NCBI RefSeq assembly: GCF_011742165.1
Contig: NZ_JAAQTO010000059.1
Span: forward strand, 1-64,000
DNA: 64,000 nt
Source: Billgrantia bachuensis
GTDB taxonomy: Bacteria; Pseudomonadota; Gammaproteobacteria; Pseudomonadales; Halomonadaceae
Reading direction: 5' to 3'
Shown here: positions 26,770 to 34,747 of the stretch, piece by piece
Layout: every line of letters begins with the position of its first letter
How positions within the stretch are numbered: the stretch's first letter is position 1
Notes under the pieces: model-generated
The model's database searches: none
What the model was told of the DNA's origin: nothing
Seen by the model: the letters and a program-made list of their open reading frames with translations, nothing else
Translations under genes and position numbers: made by a program

Positions 26770-26909
26770 GGCAGTCCCCTTCTCGCCGCTTAGGGCTTGC
26801 ATCGGATCTTTCGTGGTCCGGCACCTTCAACATCGGGCACAAACGCTGCCGTTGCAAGTCTCTTCACTCAACGACTGCCATTCCTACCCCGTCTCTAGCA
26901 GACCGGGAG

Positions 26910-27293
26910 TCAGTCCGCCGCCTCGATGTCGCTGAGCAGCGGATGCTGACACTCTCTTGAATATTGATTGACTTGGTGGCTTTTGGTTTCCGCAATGTCA
27001 CGAGTGAAGATGCCGCAGGTGGCCTTGCCCTGGGTGTGCACCGTGAGCATGACCTGCACGGCGGTCTCACTGTCCATGAGGAAGAAGCTCTGTAGCACTT
27101 CCACCACGAACTCCATGGGGGTGTAGTCGTCGTTGTGCAACACCACCTTGTACATCGGCGGGCGGGCCACCTCGGGATCGGCCGGCTGAACCGCCAGATC
27201 GCCATCGTCCTCCTGTTCGGGACGCGGAGGCCGCGTCATGCCTGCCGCGACACCGACCGACTCCCACACGTTCGGGTCTTCTGTCTTGAACAT
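26910..27293 (-). CDS. clpS: ATP-dependent Clp protease adaptor ClpS
   Basis: Small adaptor that binds N-degron residues (Leu, Phe, Trp, Tyr) and delivers them to ClpA. The core carries the family signature MYKVVLHNDDYTPMEFVV, with the substrate-pocket Asn-Asp-Asp and Met, then TVHTQGKATCGIFTRDIAETK. The flexible N-terminal extension is about 45 residues. Starts at 27293 (127 residues) and 27239 (109 residues) are both possible; neither has a strong ribosome binding site, and I chose the longer. The acidic linker before the core (EQEDDGDLAVQPAD) is consistent with the unstructured N-terminal region that engages ClpA. Confidence 0.93.
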   Translation of the reverse strand: MFKTEDPNVWESVGVAAGMTRPPRPEQEDDGDLAVQPADPEVARPPMYKVVLHNDDYTPMEFVVEVLQSFFLMDSETAVQVMLTVHTQGKATCGIFTRDIAETKSHQVNQYSRECQHPLLSDIEAAD

Positions 27294-27378
27294 AAAAGCC
27301 ACACACCATCTCGGCAAGCCGGCCATTTCGAATCAACGGTTAGACGTTGCAGGGCCGGCAGGGTTCAGGTTGATACGC

Positions 27379-27411
27379 AAAAGGCCCCCGTCCGCGTGGC
27401 GAACGGGGGCC
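27379..27411 (-). terminator. Intrinsic terminator downstream of icd
   Basis: On the minus strand GGCCCCCGT pairs with ACGGGGGCC (9 bp, arms 27383-27391 and 27403-27411) and TTTTGCG follows. It lies 22 bases after the icd stop and well upstream of clpS, so it separates these two units. Confidence 0.85.
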
Positions 27412-27432
27412 CCGTTGGATCCGGCGAGCCGC

Positions 27433-28689
27433 TTACATGTTGTCCGCGACGGCCTGACCAAACTCGGAGCACTTGAGCAGCTTGGCATCGTCCATCAGGC
27501 GATGGAAGTCATAGGTAACCTCGCCCTTGGAAATGGCCTTCTCCATGCCCTTGAGCACCAGGTCGGCAGCTTCGACCCAGCCCATGTGGCGCAGCATCAT
27601 CTCGGCGGAGAGAATCAGCGAGCCGGGGTTGACCTTGTCCTGGCCGGCATACTTCGGCGCGGTGCCGTGGGTAGCCTCGAACATGGCCACGGCGTCGGCC
27701 AGGTTGGCACCCGGCGCAATGCCAATGCCGCCCACTTCGGCCGCCAGGGCGTCGGAGAGGTAGTCACCGTTGAGGTTCAGCGTGGCAATGACGTCGTACT
27801 CGGCCGGACGCAGCAGGATCTGCTGCAGCATGGCATCGGCGATGACGTCCTTGACCACGATGTTCTTGCCGGTCTTGGGGTTCTTGAACTGCATCCAAGG
27901 GCCGCCGTCGAGCAGCTCGGCACCGAACTCTTCCTTGGCGACCTCGTAGCCCCAATCCTTGAAGGCACCTTCGGTGAACTTCATGATATTGCCCTTGTGC
28001 ACCAGGGTCAGCGACTCGCGGTCGTTGTCGACGGTGTACTGCAGGGCCTGGCGCACCAGACGCTTGGTGCCTTCCACGGAAACCGGCTTGACGCCGATGC
28101 CACAGTTCTCGGGGAAGCGGATGTTGGTGACACCCATTTCCTCACGCAGGAACTTGATCACCTTGTCGGCTTCGGCGCTACCGGCCTTCCACTCGATGCC
28201 GGCATAGATGTCTTCGGAGTTCTCGCGGAAGATCACCATGTCGACGTCGGCAGGCTTCTTCACCGGGCTCGGCACACCCTCGAACCAGCGCACCGGACGC
28301 AGGCAGGTGTACAGGGCGAGCTTCTGGCGCAGCGCCACGTTCAGAGAGCGAATGCCACCGCCCACGGGGGTGGTCAGCGGGCCCTTGATGGAAACCACGT
28401 AATCCTTGACGGCTTCGAGAGTCTCTTCGGGCAGCCAGGTATCGGCGTCGTAGACCTGAGTGGCCTTCTCGCCGGCGTAAACTTCCATCCACTCGATCTT
28501 GCGCTCGCCGTTGTAGGCTTTCTGCACGGCGGCATCGATGGCGATCTTCATCGCCGGCGTCACATCAACACCGATACCGTCACCCTCGATAAACGGGATG
28601 ATGGGATTGTTCGGCACGTTCAGGGTGTTGTCAGCGTTGACGGTAATCTTCTGGCCGCCTTCAGGGACGACAATTTTCTGGAACCCCAT
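27433..28689 (-). CDS. icd: Isocitrate dehydrogenase (NADP), dimeric type
   Basis: TCA-cycle enzyme converting isocitrate to 2-oxoglutarate and CO2 with NADP. 418 residues, colinear with the E. coli enzyme. The substrate loop GGGIRSLNVALRQ holds the serine that AceK phosphorylates in E. coli, followed by LRPVRWFEGVPSPVKKP. Later motifs include ENSEDIYAGIEW, LVHKGNIMKFTEGAF and the cofactor segment ATHGTAPKYAGQDKVNP near 350. GGGGAG precedes the ATG. With isocitrate lyase (aceA) also in the window, this is the branch point between full TCA cycle and glyoxylate shunt; no aceK gene is present here. Confidence 0.97.
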   Translation of the reverse strand: MGFQKIVVPEGGQKITVNADNTLNVPNNPIIPFIEGDGIGVDVTPAMKIAIDAAVQKAYNGERKIEWMEVYAGEKATQVYDADTWLPEETLEAVKDYVVSIKGPLTTPVGGGIRSLNVALRQKLALYTCLRPVRWFEGVPSPVKKPADVDMVIFRENSEDIYAGIEWKAGSAEADKVIKFLREEMGVTNIRFPENCGIGVKPVSVEGTKRLVRQALQYTVDNDRESLTLVHKGNIMKFTEGAFKDWGYEVAKEEFGAELLDGGPWMQFKNPKTGKNIVVKDVIADAMLQQILLRPAEYDVIATLNLNGDYLSDALAAEVGGIGIAPGANLADAVAMFEATHGTAPKYAGQDKVNPGSLILSAEMMLRHMGWVEAADLVLKGMEKAISKGEVTYDFHRLMDDAKLLKCSEFGQAVADNM

Positions 28690-28808
28690 TGAGAACTCCC
28701 CTGTCTGGTCTATTCAGTGGAGCGCGGAGTATAGCATTCACCCCGACTCCCGGAGTAGGCTTGCCTCCATAATTTGTCGACAATCCATGGTAGCAAGACC
28801 TTCGTCGA

Positions 28809-29417
28809 ATGAGCGCCATCTATCTATTGCACAAGCCCTATCGCATGCTTTCCCAGTTCACCGATCGCCGCAACGCGGGGGAAGCGCCGCGGGCCACGCT
28901 GGCTGAAATCCTCGACGTGCCGGGCGTCTACGCGGCCGGGCGGCTGGACTATGATTCAGAAGGGCTGCTGCTGTTGACCGACGATGGCACACTGATCCAG
29001 CGCATCAGCGACCCACGTCACAAGCAGCCAAAGACCTATCGCGTACAGGTGGAGGGCAACCCCGACGAGAGCGCCTTGGCCGCCTTGCGCCAAGGTATCG
29101 AGCTCAACGATGGCCGGACCCGGCCGGCCAAGGTCCGGCGCTTGGCGTCAAGCGGCCTTCCGGTGCGCACGCCGCCGGTGGACCCGAAGCGACATCCGGT
29201 CACGACCTGGCTGGAACTGACCATCAGCGAGGGTCGCAATCGCCAGGTCCGGCGCATGACGGCTCATGTCGGCTACCCCACTCTGCGCCTGGTTCGCGTA
29301 GCCATCGGCCCCTGGCGCCTGGACGGGCTGGCTCCGGGGGAATGGCGCCGGGAAATCCTGCACGCCCCGCGCAACACGCCAAGGCGCTCGCCGCGCCGTC
29401 AAGGAGGTCACCGATGA
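28809..29417 (+). CDS. rluE: 23S rRNA pseudouridine(2457) synthase
   Basis: RsuA/RluB/E/F-family enzyme that isomerises U2457 of 23S rRNA. 202 residues without an N-terminal S4 domain, which fits RluE. The catalytic aspartate is in AAGRLDYDSEGLLLLT near residue 45, and the motif GRNRQVRRM near 145 matches the family. The C-terminal tail is rich in Arg and Pro. The stop overlaps the start of nudJ by four bases (ATGA), so they are translationally coupled. Divergent from icd. Confidence 0.92.
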   Translation: MSAIYLLHKPYRMLSQFTDRRNAGEAPRATLAEILDVPGVYAAGRLDYDSEGLLLLTDDGTLIQRISDPRHKQPKTYRVQVEGNPDESALAALRQGIELNDGRTRPAKVRRLASSGLPVRTPPVDPKRHPVTTWLELTISEGRNRQVRRMTAHVGYPTLRLVRVAIGPWRLDGLAPGEWRREILHAPRNTPRRSPRRQGGHR

Positions 29418-29866
29418 GCCGTTGGCACCCGCACGTTACCGTGGCCACCGTCGTAGAGCGCGCCGGCCGCTTCCTGATGGTGGAGGAATCCCCGAGAGGC
29501 AGCCAGACCACCCTGTTCAATCAGCCTGCGGGACATCTCGAACCCGGCGAACGAATCCAGGAGGCGGCGCTGCGCGAACTGCGCGAAGAGACCGCCTGGC
29601 AGGTCGGTATCACCGATTACCTCGGGCTCTACGTGTACCGGACGCCCAGCGGCGAGACCTTTCACAGTCATGGTTTCTTCGGCATGGCCCTGGCTCACCT
29701 GGGCAACGCCCTCGACCCCGCCGTAGTCGCCGTGCACTGGCTGACCCTGGAGGAGGTCGAGGAGCTGGAACGCCAGGGACGGATGCGCAGCCCGCTGGTA
29801 CTCAAGCGCATTCGCGACGCCTTGGCCGAGCGCTTCTACCCCATGGATGTCGTCCACGAGCGTTAA
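29414..29866 (+). CDS. nudJ: Nudix phosphatase NudJ
   Basis: Nudix hydrolase of about 150 residues; E. coli NudJ acts on nucleoside di- and triphosphates and on thiamin pyrophosphate precursors. The Nudix box runs GHLEPGERIQEAALREL then REETAW near residues 40-62, with Ala replacing the usual Gly of the EExG position. The start at 29414 overlaps the rluE stop (ATGA) and begins MSRWHPHVTVATVVE, as in the family. The 3' end overlaps the RND pump gene on the other strand by four bases. Confidence 0.92.
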   Translation: MSRWHPHVTVATVVERAGRFLMVEESPRGSQTTLFNQPAGHLEPGERIQEAALRELREETAWQVGITDYLGLYVYRTPSGETFHSHGFFGMALAHLGNALDPAVVAVHWLTLEEVEELERQGRMRSPLVLKRIRDALAERFYPMDVVHER

Positions 29867-32865
29867 TTCCTTATCAGCAGACGGTACAACGCCGGGATCA
29901 CCAGCAACGTCAACAGCGTGGAGGCGACCAGCCCCGCGATGATCGCCCAAGCCATCGGCGGCCACAGCGTCGACTGCGTGAGAGTCAGCGGCACCAGCCC
30001 GGCGACGGTGGTGGCCGTGGTGAGCAGCACCGGTCGCGTGCGGCGGGCCACGGCGGTGACTACGGCCTCGCCCACGTCGAACCCCTGGCGGCGGTTGGCA
30101 TTCATCAAGTCGATCAGCACGATGGCGTTGTTGACCACGATGCCGACCAGCGCCACCACGCCGAGCATGGCGGTAAAGCCGAACGGCTGCCCGGTCAGCC
30201 ACAATCCCGGCACCACACCGATGATCGACAGCGGTACCGTGGTCAATACGATGAGCAGTTGGCGGAAGGAGTTGAACTGCGCCAGCAGGAAGATCACCAA
30301 CAGCAGACCACCGAACGGCAGGGTCTGGAACAGCGCGGTGTTGGCATCACCGGCCGACTCCGCCGCCCCACCGACGGTATAGCTTGCCCCAGCGGGAAGC
30401 TCGAGCGCCTCGAGGCGCGGCAGGATCTCTCCGAGCACGCCGTCGTAGGTCCAGCCATCGGCCACCTCTGCCAGCACCGCCGTCATGCGGCGCAGCCCGC
30501 GATGCTGTACCACCGCAGGGCGCCAGGCCAGCTCCAGACTGGCGATCTCACCGAGCGGCACTGCGCGTCCGTCGTCGGCGGCAAGGCGCAGTCCCTCCAG
30601 CCCGTCGACGGAGAAGCGCTCGCCCTCGGGCGCACGTACCAGCAGCGGCGCCGGATCGCGCCCGGCACGCCAGGTGCTGACCTCGACCCCACGGCTGGCA
30701 CCGGCAAGAGCCGTGGCCACATCGCGCCGAGAAAGCCCGTACTCGGCGGCTCGGGCGTCGTCGGTCTCGACCCGTAGCGTGGCTAGACCCTCACCCAGGC
30801 GATGGCGTGCGTCGCGCGCGCCATCGGCCTGACGCACCACGCTGAGGATCCTGCCGGCGGCTTCGGCCAGCGCGGTGCGGTCCTCGGCATAGACGCGAAT
30901 CTCCACCGGAGCCTCAAGCGGCGGCCCCTGGCCCAGGCGCCGGGCAACGACTTCGGCTTCGGGCAATCGTTCCGGTGCCACGGTTCGCACCCAAGCCATC
31001 AGCTGCCCCAGGTCGTCGGCTGATTCTGCCTCCACCACCAGCCTCGCTAGGTGCGGCTGCCGCGGCTGCTCGACCAGGTTGTAGTAGAAGCGCGGCCCAC
31101 TGAAGCCAACGAAGCGATGCACTGCCCGCACGGCTGGCCGCTCGGCCAGCGCGGTAGCCAGCACCTCAGCCTGATGCGCGGTGGTGTCGAGGTGGGTGCC
31201 CTCGGGGAAATTGAGATCGACGACCAACTGGTTGCGATCGGTGTCGGGAAAGAAATTCTGGTCCAGCAGCGGCATCATCGCCACGGCACCCACCAGCAGC
31301 ACACCGGCCCCTCCAAGCACCCAGACCGGCCAGCGCACCGCGAATCGACCGATTCGCGCACCCCATTCCTGCAGCCGCTCCCGCCGCGCACCCAGGCGCG
31401 GCTTGAGGATACCCGCGGCGAACACCGGCGTGACGAACACGGCATAGACGTAGCTCACCGCCAGCGTCAGCATCACCATGATCGGAATGGCGCGAGTGAA
31501 GTCGGCGGTGTTGCCGCTGGAGAGCAGCAGCGGAACGAAGGCCGCCAGGGTGGTGCCCGTGGCGGCCAGCAGCGGCGTGGCGAGTTCGCGCACGGAGCGG
31601 GTCACGGCCTGGGCCGCCGAGCGCCCCTGGTCGCGATGCCACTGGATGTTCTCGACCATGACGATGGCGTTGTCCACCAACATGCCCAGCGCGATCACCA
31701 TGCCGGCCACGGCAATCTGGTGCAGTACGCCGCCACCCATGGCGTAAAGCGCCAGGGAGGAGAAGGTCACCAGCGGCACCACCACCATCACCGCTAACCC
31801 CAGCCGTATGCCCATGGCCAGAAACAGCAGCACGCCGAGAATGCCGATACCCAGCAGCAGCGAGAAGCCGAGTTCGGCAAGCCGCTGCTCGACCCAGCGC
31901 GGCTGGTAGAAAGTCTCCTCGATGCTCAACGGCGCATAGGCCGGGCGTAACTCCTCCACCAGCTCACGCAACCGATTGCCGAAGCGCACGGCGTTGACAC
32001 GGTCATTGGAGAGCACCAGCCCCAGCGCCACCGCCGGCCGGCCATCGTGCCACAAGCGCTCGGTGGCGGGCTCCCTGGGCGCGAGATGCACGTCGGCCAA
32101 CTCACCGAGCGGCAGCTGATCGCCCCGCAGGGTACGTATCGGCGTATTGGCCAGTTCCTCCAGCGAGCCGAATTCGGTGCGCGGATCGAGCACCAGCGAG
32201 CGCCCACCGATCGTCAGACTTCCGCCAGGCGAGGTCAGGTTGCGTGCGGCGAGCTGTTCACCCAAGGCGCGGGCGTCGAGACCGGTCAGCTCGGCCAGGG
32301 TATCGTCCCAACCGATCACCACCTGTTGTCCCGGGTCGGCCAGTAGGTCGATACGAGCAATCTCCTTGAGCCGGAACAGGTCCCGGCGCAGCCGTTTGGC
32401 CGCTTCGCGCAGCTCGAGCAGATCGTCAGAGCCAGTCACCGACAGCACGATGCCATGAGCATCCGAATCCCGGTCGCTGATCTCGGCCTCGCCGACGCCA
32501 TCGGGAAATTCCCGGCTCGCCCTGTCGACGGCAATTCGCACCCGCTCCCAGGCGGCGTCGGTGTCGTAGACGTGCTCGTGCATCTCGACCGTGACGTGGG
32601 CCACACCGAGGCGGACGGTCCCGATGATGTCGTTGACCTGCTCGATCTGGGCCAGCTCCTCCTCCAGCGGATTGAGCACCAGCCGCTCGACCTGCTCGGG
32701 TTCCGCGCCGGGATAGGGCACCAGCACCTGGCCGAAGCGATAGGGAAAGAAGGGATCTTCTTGACGATCCATCGCCAGCCAGGCCGCCAGGCCGAGCAGG
32801 GCCAGCAGCAGCGTAATGCTGAGAATGAGCCGCTTGTAGCGCAGCGAGGAGAGCAGCCAGCTCAT
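29863..32865 (-). CDS. RND efflux transporter permease subunit
   Basis: Inner-membrane proton-driven pump of the AcrB/RND superfamily, 1000 residues, the size of one full protomer: an N-terminal membrane segment, periplasmic loop, six segments from about 335, a second loop and six C-terminal segments. The proton-relay region in the fourth segment reads GMLVDNAIVMVEN, so the usual Asp-Asp pair is Asp398-Asn399. The lysine expected in the tenth segment is Asn912-Asn913. These residues occur in some RND subgroups. It overlaps the upstream adaptor gene by four bases (ATGA). No outer-membrane channel gene is nearby, so a TolC-like partner elsewhere is expected. Substrates cannot be predicted. Confidence 0.93.
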   Translation of the reverse strand: MSWLLSSLRYKRLILSITLLLALLGLAAWLAMDRQEDPFFPYRFGQVLVPYPGAEPEQVERLVLNPLEEELAQIEQVNDIIGTVRLGVAHVTVEMHEHVYDTDAAWERVRIAVDRASREFPDGVGEAEISDRDSDAHGIVLSVTGSDDLLELREAAKRLRRDLFRLKEIARIDLLADPGQQVVIGWDDTLAELTGLDARALGEQLAARNLTSPGGSLTIGGRSLVLDPRTEFGSLEELANTPIRTLRGDQLPLGELADVHLAPREPATERLWHDGRPAVALGLVLSNDRVNAVRFGNRLRELVEELRPAYAPLSIEETFYQPRWVEQRLAELGFSLLLGIGILGVLLFLAMGIRLGLAVMVVVPLVTFSSLALYAMGGGVLHQIAVAGMVIALGMLVDNAIVMVENIQWHRDQGRSAAQAVTRSVRELATPLLAATGTTLAAFVPLLLSSGNTADFTRAIPIMVMLTLAVSYVYAVFVTPVFAAGILKPRLGARRERLQEWGARIGRFAVRWPVWVLGGAGVLLVGAVAMMPLLDQNFFPDTDRNQLVVDLNFPEGTHLDTTAHQAEVLATALAERPAVRAVHRFVGFSGPRFYYNLVEQPRQPHLARLVVEAESADDLGQLMAWVRTVAPERLPEAEVVARRLGQGPPLEAPVEIRVYAEDRTALAEAAGRILSVVRQADGARDARHRLGEGLATLRVETDDARAAEYGLSRRDVATALAGASRGVEVSTWRAGRDPAPLLVRAPEGERFSVDGLEGLRLAADDGRAVPLGEIASLELAWRPAVVQHRGLRRMTAVLAEVADGWTYDGVLGEILPRLEALELPAGASYTVGGAAESAGDANTALFQTLPFGGLLLVIFLLAQFNSFRQLLIVLTTVPLSIIGVVPGLWLTGQPFGFTAMLGVVALVGIVVNNAIVLIDLMNANRRQGFDVGEAVVTAVARRTRPVLLTTATTVAGLVPLTLTQSTLWPPMAWAIIAGLVASTLLTLLVIPALYRLLIRN

Positions 32866-33938
32866 CGCAGCACCCTCACCGGGTCACCCTCTTCGAGACG
32901 CCCCTGACCCGCCGTTACCACTCGTTCGCCCGAGACGAGCGACGCGGCCGATACCGTAACCCAGCCATCGGCCAGACGCCCCGGCGTCACTGGCACGCGT
33001 CCGATCGTATCGTCGTCTGTCAGTACCAGCACATGCGGGTCTTGACCACCGGAGTCGACCACCGCCGCCAGCGGTACCTGCATGACCGGCTGGGCAGCCA
33101 GGGCAAGCTGCACGCGTAACGATTCCCCTAGCGCCGGGCCAGGCTCAGTCCCAATGGCGACGATGACGGGAGCCATGGCATCATCCGCACGACCCACATG
33201 AGCGACCCGGCCCGTAAGACGCCGCGCCCCGGATAACGACATCAAGCTTGCTTCCTGTCCCATTTCCAACTGAACGACAAGGCGGCCCGGCACCCGAATC
33301 TCCACCTCGCGCCCCGTGAGTCCGGCCAGACCCAGCACGGACTGTCCCGCAGCGACGAAATCACCGGGCTCGACCAGCAAGTCGGTCACTTCGGCATCGA
33401 ATGGTGCACGCAGAGTCAGCTCGTCCAGCTGTGCCTGGGCTTCGTCGCGCTGCGCCAGAGCCTGTTCGCGAGCCTGGGAAAGGGCCTCGCGCTCCGAGCG
33501 CAGGCGGTCCAGCTCTTCCTCGGCGCTGAGGTTACGCTCACGCAACATACGCGAACGCTCGACGTCCCGCCCCAGGCGGCTCAAGCTGGCATCGAGTTCA
33601 CGCACCCGTGCTTCTGCGGCCGCTAGCGCCGGAGCCATGGTCGGATTGTGTAGCGTCGCCAGCGGCTCACCCCGCTCGACTCGCTGCCCAAGCTCCACGT
33701 GCCGTTCCTGCAATACACCGCCGTGCAGGAAGGCGGGAGCCGCGCGTTCACTGGCCCGCACCGTGCCGGGAAAGCGATAGCTCACCACATCCTGGGACAG
33801 GCGCACCGCTTCAGCGCGCACGCTGGGCAGCGGCTCCTCGTCCCGCGCGATCTGCGCGGGGGCCGCATCGCAGCCCACCAGTATCGCCGCCGTCAGCATC
33901 AGCGAGATCACCAGACTCTCTTTCGCCACCCTCCGCAT
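32862..33938 (-). CDS. RND efflux periplasmic adaptor (HlyD/AcrA family lipoprotein)
   Basis: 358-residue membrane-fusion protein linking the RND pump to an outer-membrane channel. It has a lipoprotein signal sequence with lipobox LVGC (Cys at 23), a barrel-sandwich lipoyl-like domain split around a coiled-coil hairpin rich in Arg/Glu/Leu (about residues 90-170), and C-terminal beta-barrel domains. GGAGGGAGA lies upstream of the ATG. The upstream space carries an operator-like site identical but for one base to that in front of the TetR gene, so the pump operon probably has its own regulated promoter. Confidence 0.92.
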   Translation of the reverse strand: MRRVAKESLVISLMLTAAILVGCDAAPAQIARDEEPLPSVRAEAVRLSQDVVSYRFPGTVRASERAAPAFLHGGVLQERHVELGQRVERGEPLATLHNPTMAPALAAAEARVRELDASLSRLGRDVERSRMLRERNLSAEEELDRLRSEREALSQAREQALAQRDEAQAQLDELTLRAPFDAEVTDLLVEPGDFVAAGQSVLGLAGLTGREVEIRVPGRLVVQLEMGQEASLMSLSGARRLTGRVAHVGRADDAMAPVIVAIGTEPGPALGESLRVQLALAAQPVMQVPLAAVVDSGGQDPHVLVLTDDDTIGRVPVTPGRLADGWVTVSAASLVSGERVVTAGQGRLEEGDPVRVLR

Positions 33939-33954
33939 TGTTCTCCCTCCGACA

Positions 33955-33975
33955 AACTGGCCGACCGGTCAATTA
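33955..33975 (-). promoter_or_regulatory. Candidate TetR operator at the adaptor/pump promoter
   Basis: AACTGGCCGACCGGTCAATT followed by A (plus strand) lies 16 bases upstream of the adaptor gene start, in the 52-base space after the TetR gene. It contains the GACCGGTC palindrome. The same 21 bases with one change (C to T at the seventh) occur at 34615-34635, in the same orientation, in front of the TetR gene. Two near-identical sites at the two promoters are what a shared repressor would need. Confidence 0.75.
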
Positions 33976-33990
33976 TTGGTTCAAAAAAAC

Positions 33991-34596
33991 TCATACGCGG
34001 GGCGTAACCCCCTCCATGAAGATCTTCAGGAAATCCTCCAGGAACGCTTCGTCGGACCCCATGCCCGGCCAGTGTTGGTGATGGCATTTGGCCTCGAACC
34101 ACTGGGTGCAGGTCATCACGAAAAGTGCAATGACGTGGGTAGGGTTGATGTCCTGGCGCAGCAGGCCACGCATTTGGGCCTGGCGAACCCACTCGGCCCC
34201 CGCTCCGACGAGCTGGTTGTCGAGCTCGCCGCAGTGGCTGTCTCCTTCCAGATGGGTCCAGGCGAACAGCCGCACCACGCCGGGGTTGTCGCGCAGGAAA
34301 TGAAAATAGGCTTCCACCGAGCTGCGCAGCAGGGCGGCATCCGGCTCGCCGGCCTCCTCGAGCATCGCCATCTGAGCCGTGAAGTAGCGTTCGAAGGCAC
34401 GATTCTTGACTGCCTCCCACAACTGCTCCTTGCTACCGAAATGGTGGTGAATCAGGCTCTTGGTCACCTCCGCCGAGCGCGCCAACGCGCTGAGCTTGAC
34501 GGCCGAGAAGCCCTGCTCGACAAACAGCGCCTCTGCCGCATCGAGGATGCGGGCGCGGGTCAGTTCGGGATCTCTGGTCTGGATTCGGTTGGTCAT
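33991..34596 (-). CDS. TetR-family transcriptional regulator
   Basis: Probable repressor of the adjoining efflux genes and of itself. 201 residues: an N-terminal helix-turn-helix (TRARILDAAEALFVEQGFSAVKLSAL, then KSLIHHHFGSKEQLWEAV, about residues 12-60) and a C-terminal ligand/dimerisation domain with a run of aromatic and His residues (YFHFLRDNP, WFEAKCHHQHW). An in-frame TTG at 34632 would place the operator inside the coding region, so the ATG at 34596 is preferred. Ligand unknown. Confidence 0.9.
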   Translation of the reverse strand: MTNRIQTRDPELTRARILDAAEALFVEQGFSAVKLSALARSAEVTKSLIHHHFGSKEQLWEAVKNRAFERYFTAQMAMLEEAGEPDAALLRSSVEAYFHFLRDNPGVVRLFAWTHLEGDSHCGELDNQLVGAGAEWVRQAQMRGLLRQDINPTHVIALFVMTCTQWFEAKCHHQHWPGMGSDEAFLEDFLKIFMEGVTPRV

Positions 34597-34614
34597 GTCG
34601 TCGACGATAAACCT

Positions 34615-34635
34615 AACTGGTCGACCGGTCAATTA
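34615..34635 (-). promoter_or_regulatory. Candidate TetR operator at the regulator's own promoter
   Basis: AACTGGTCGACCGGTCAATT followed by A (plus strand) lies 18 bases upstream of the TetR start. It differs from the adaptor-promoter copy by one base and includes overlapping palindromes GGTCGACC and GACCGGTC. The position suits autorepression. The neighbouring divergent mnmA promoter begins about 70 bases away and might also be affected. Confidence 0.75.
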
Positions 34636-34704
34636 AATCCCATCCATTACGCATCGCTCCCCGCGAAGCCGCAGCACGAGATGAAGCCCTTGGGCAAGAT
34701 AGGG

Positions 34705-34710
34705 TATAAT
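34705..34710 (+). promoter_or_regulatory. -10 element of the mnmA promoter
   Basis: TATAAT, a perfect sigma-70 -10 hexamer, lies 37 bases upstream of the mnmA start. The -35 region 17 bases earlier (TGAAGC) matches poorly, so strength is uncertain. Confidence 0.5.
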
Positions 34711-34747
34711 TCCCGCCCATTTGCGGCCACCCAACTCGAGAGCGCCC

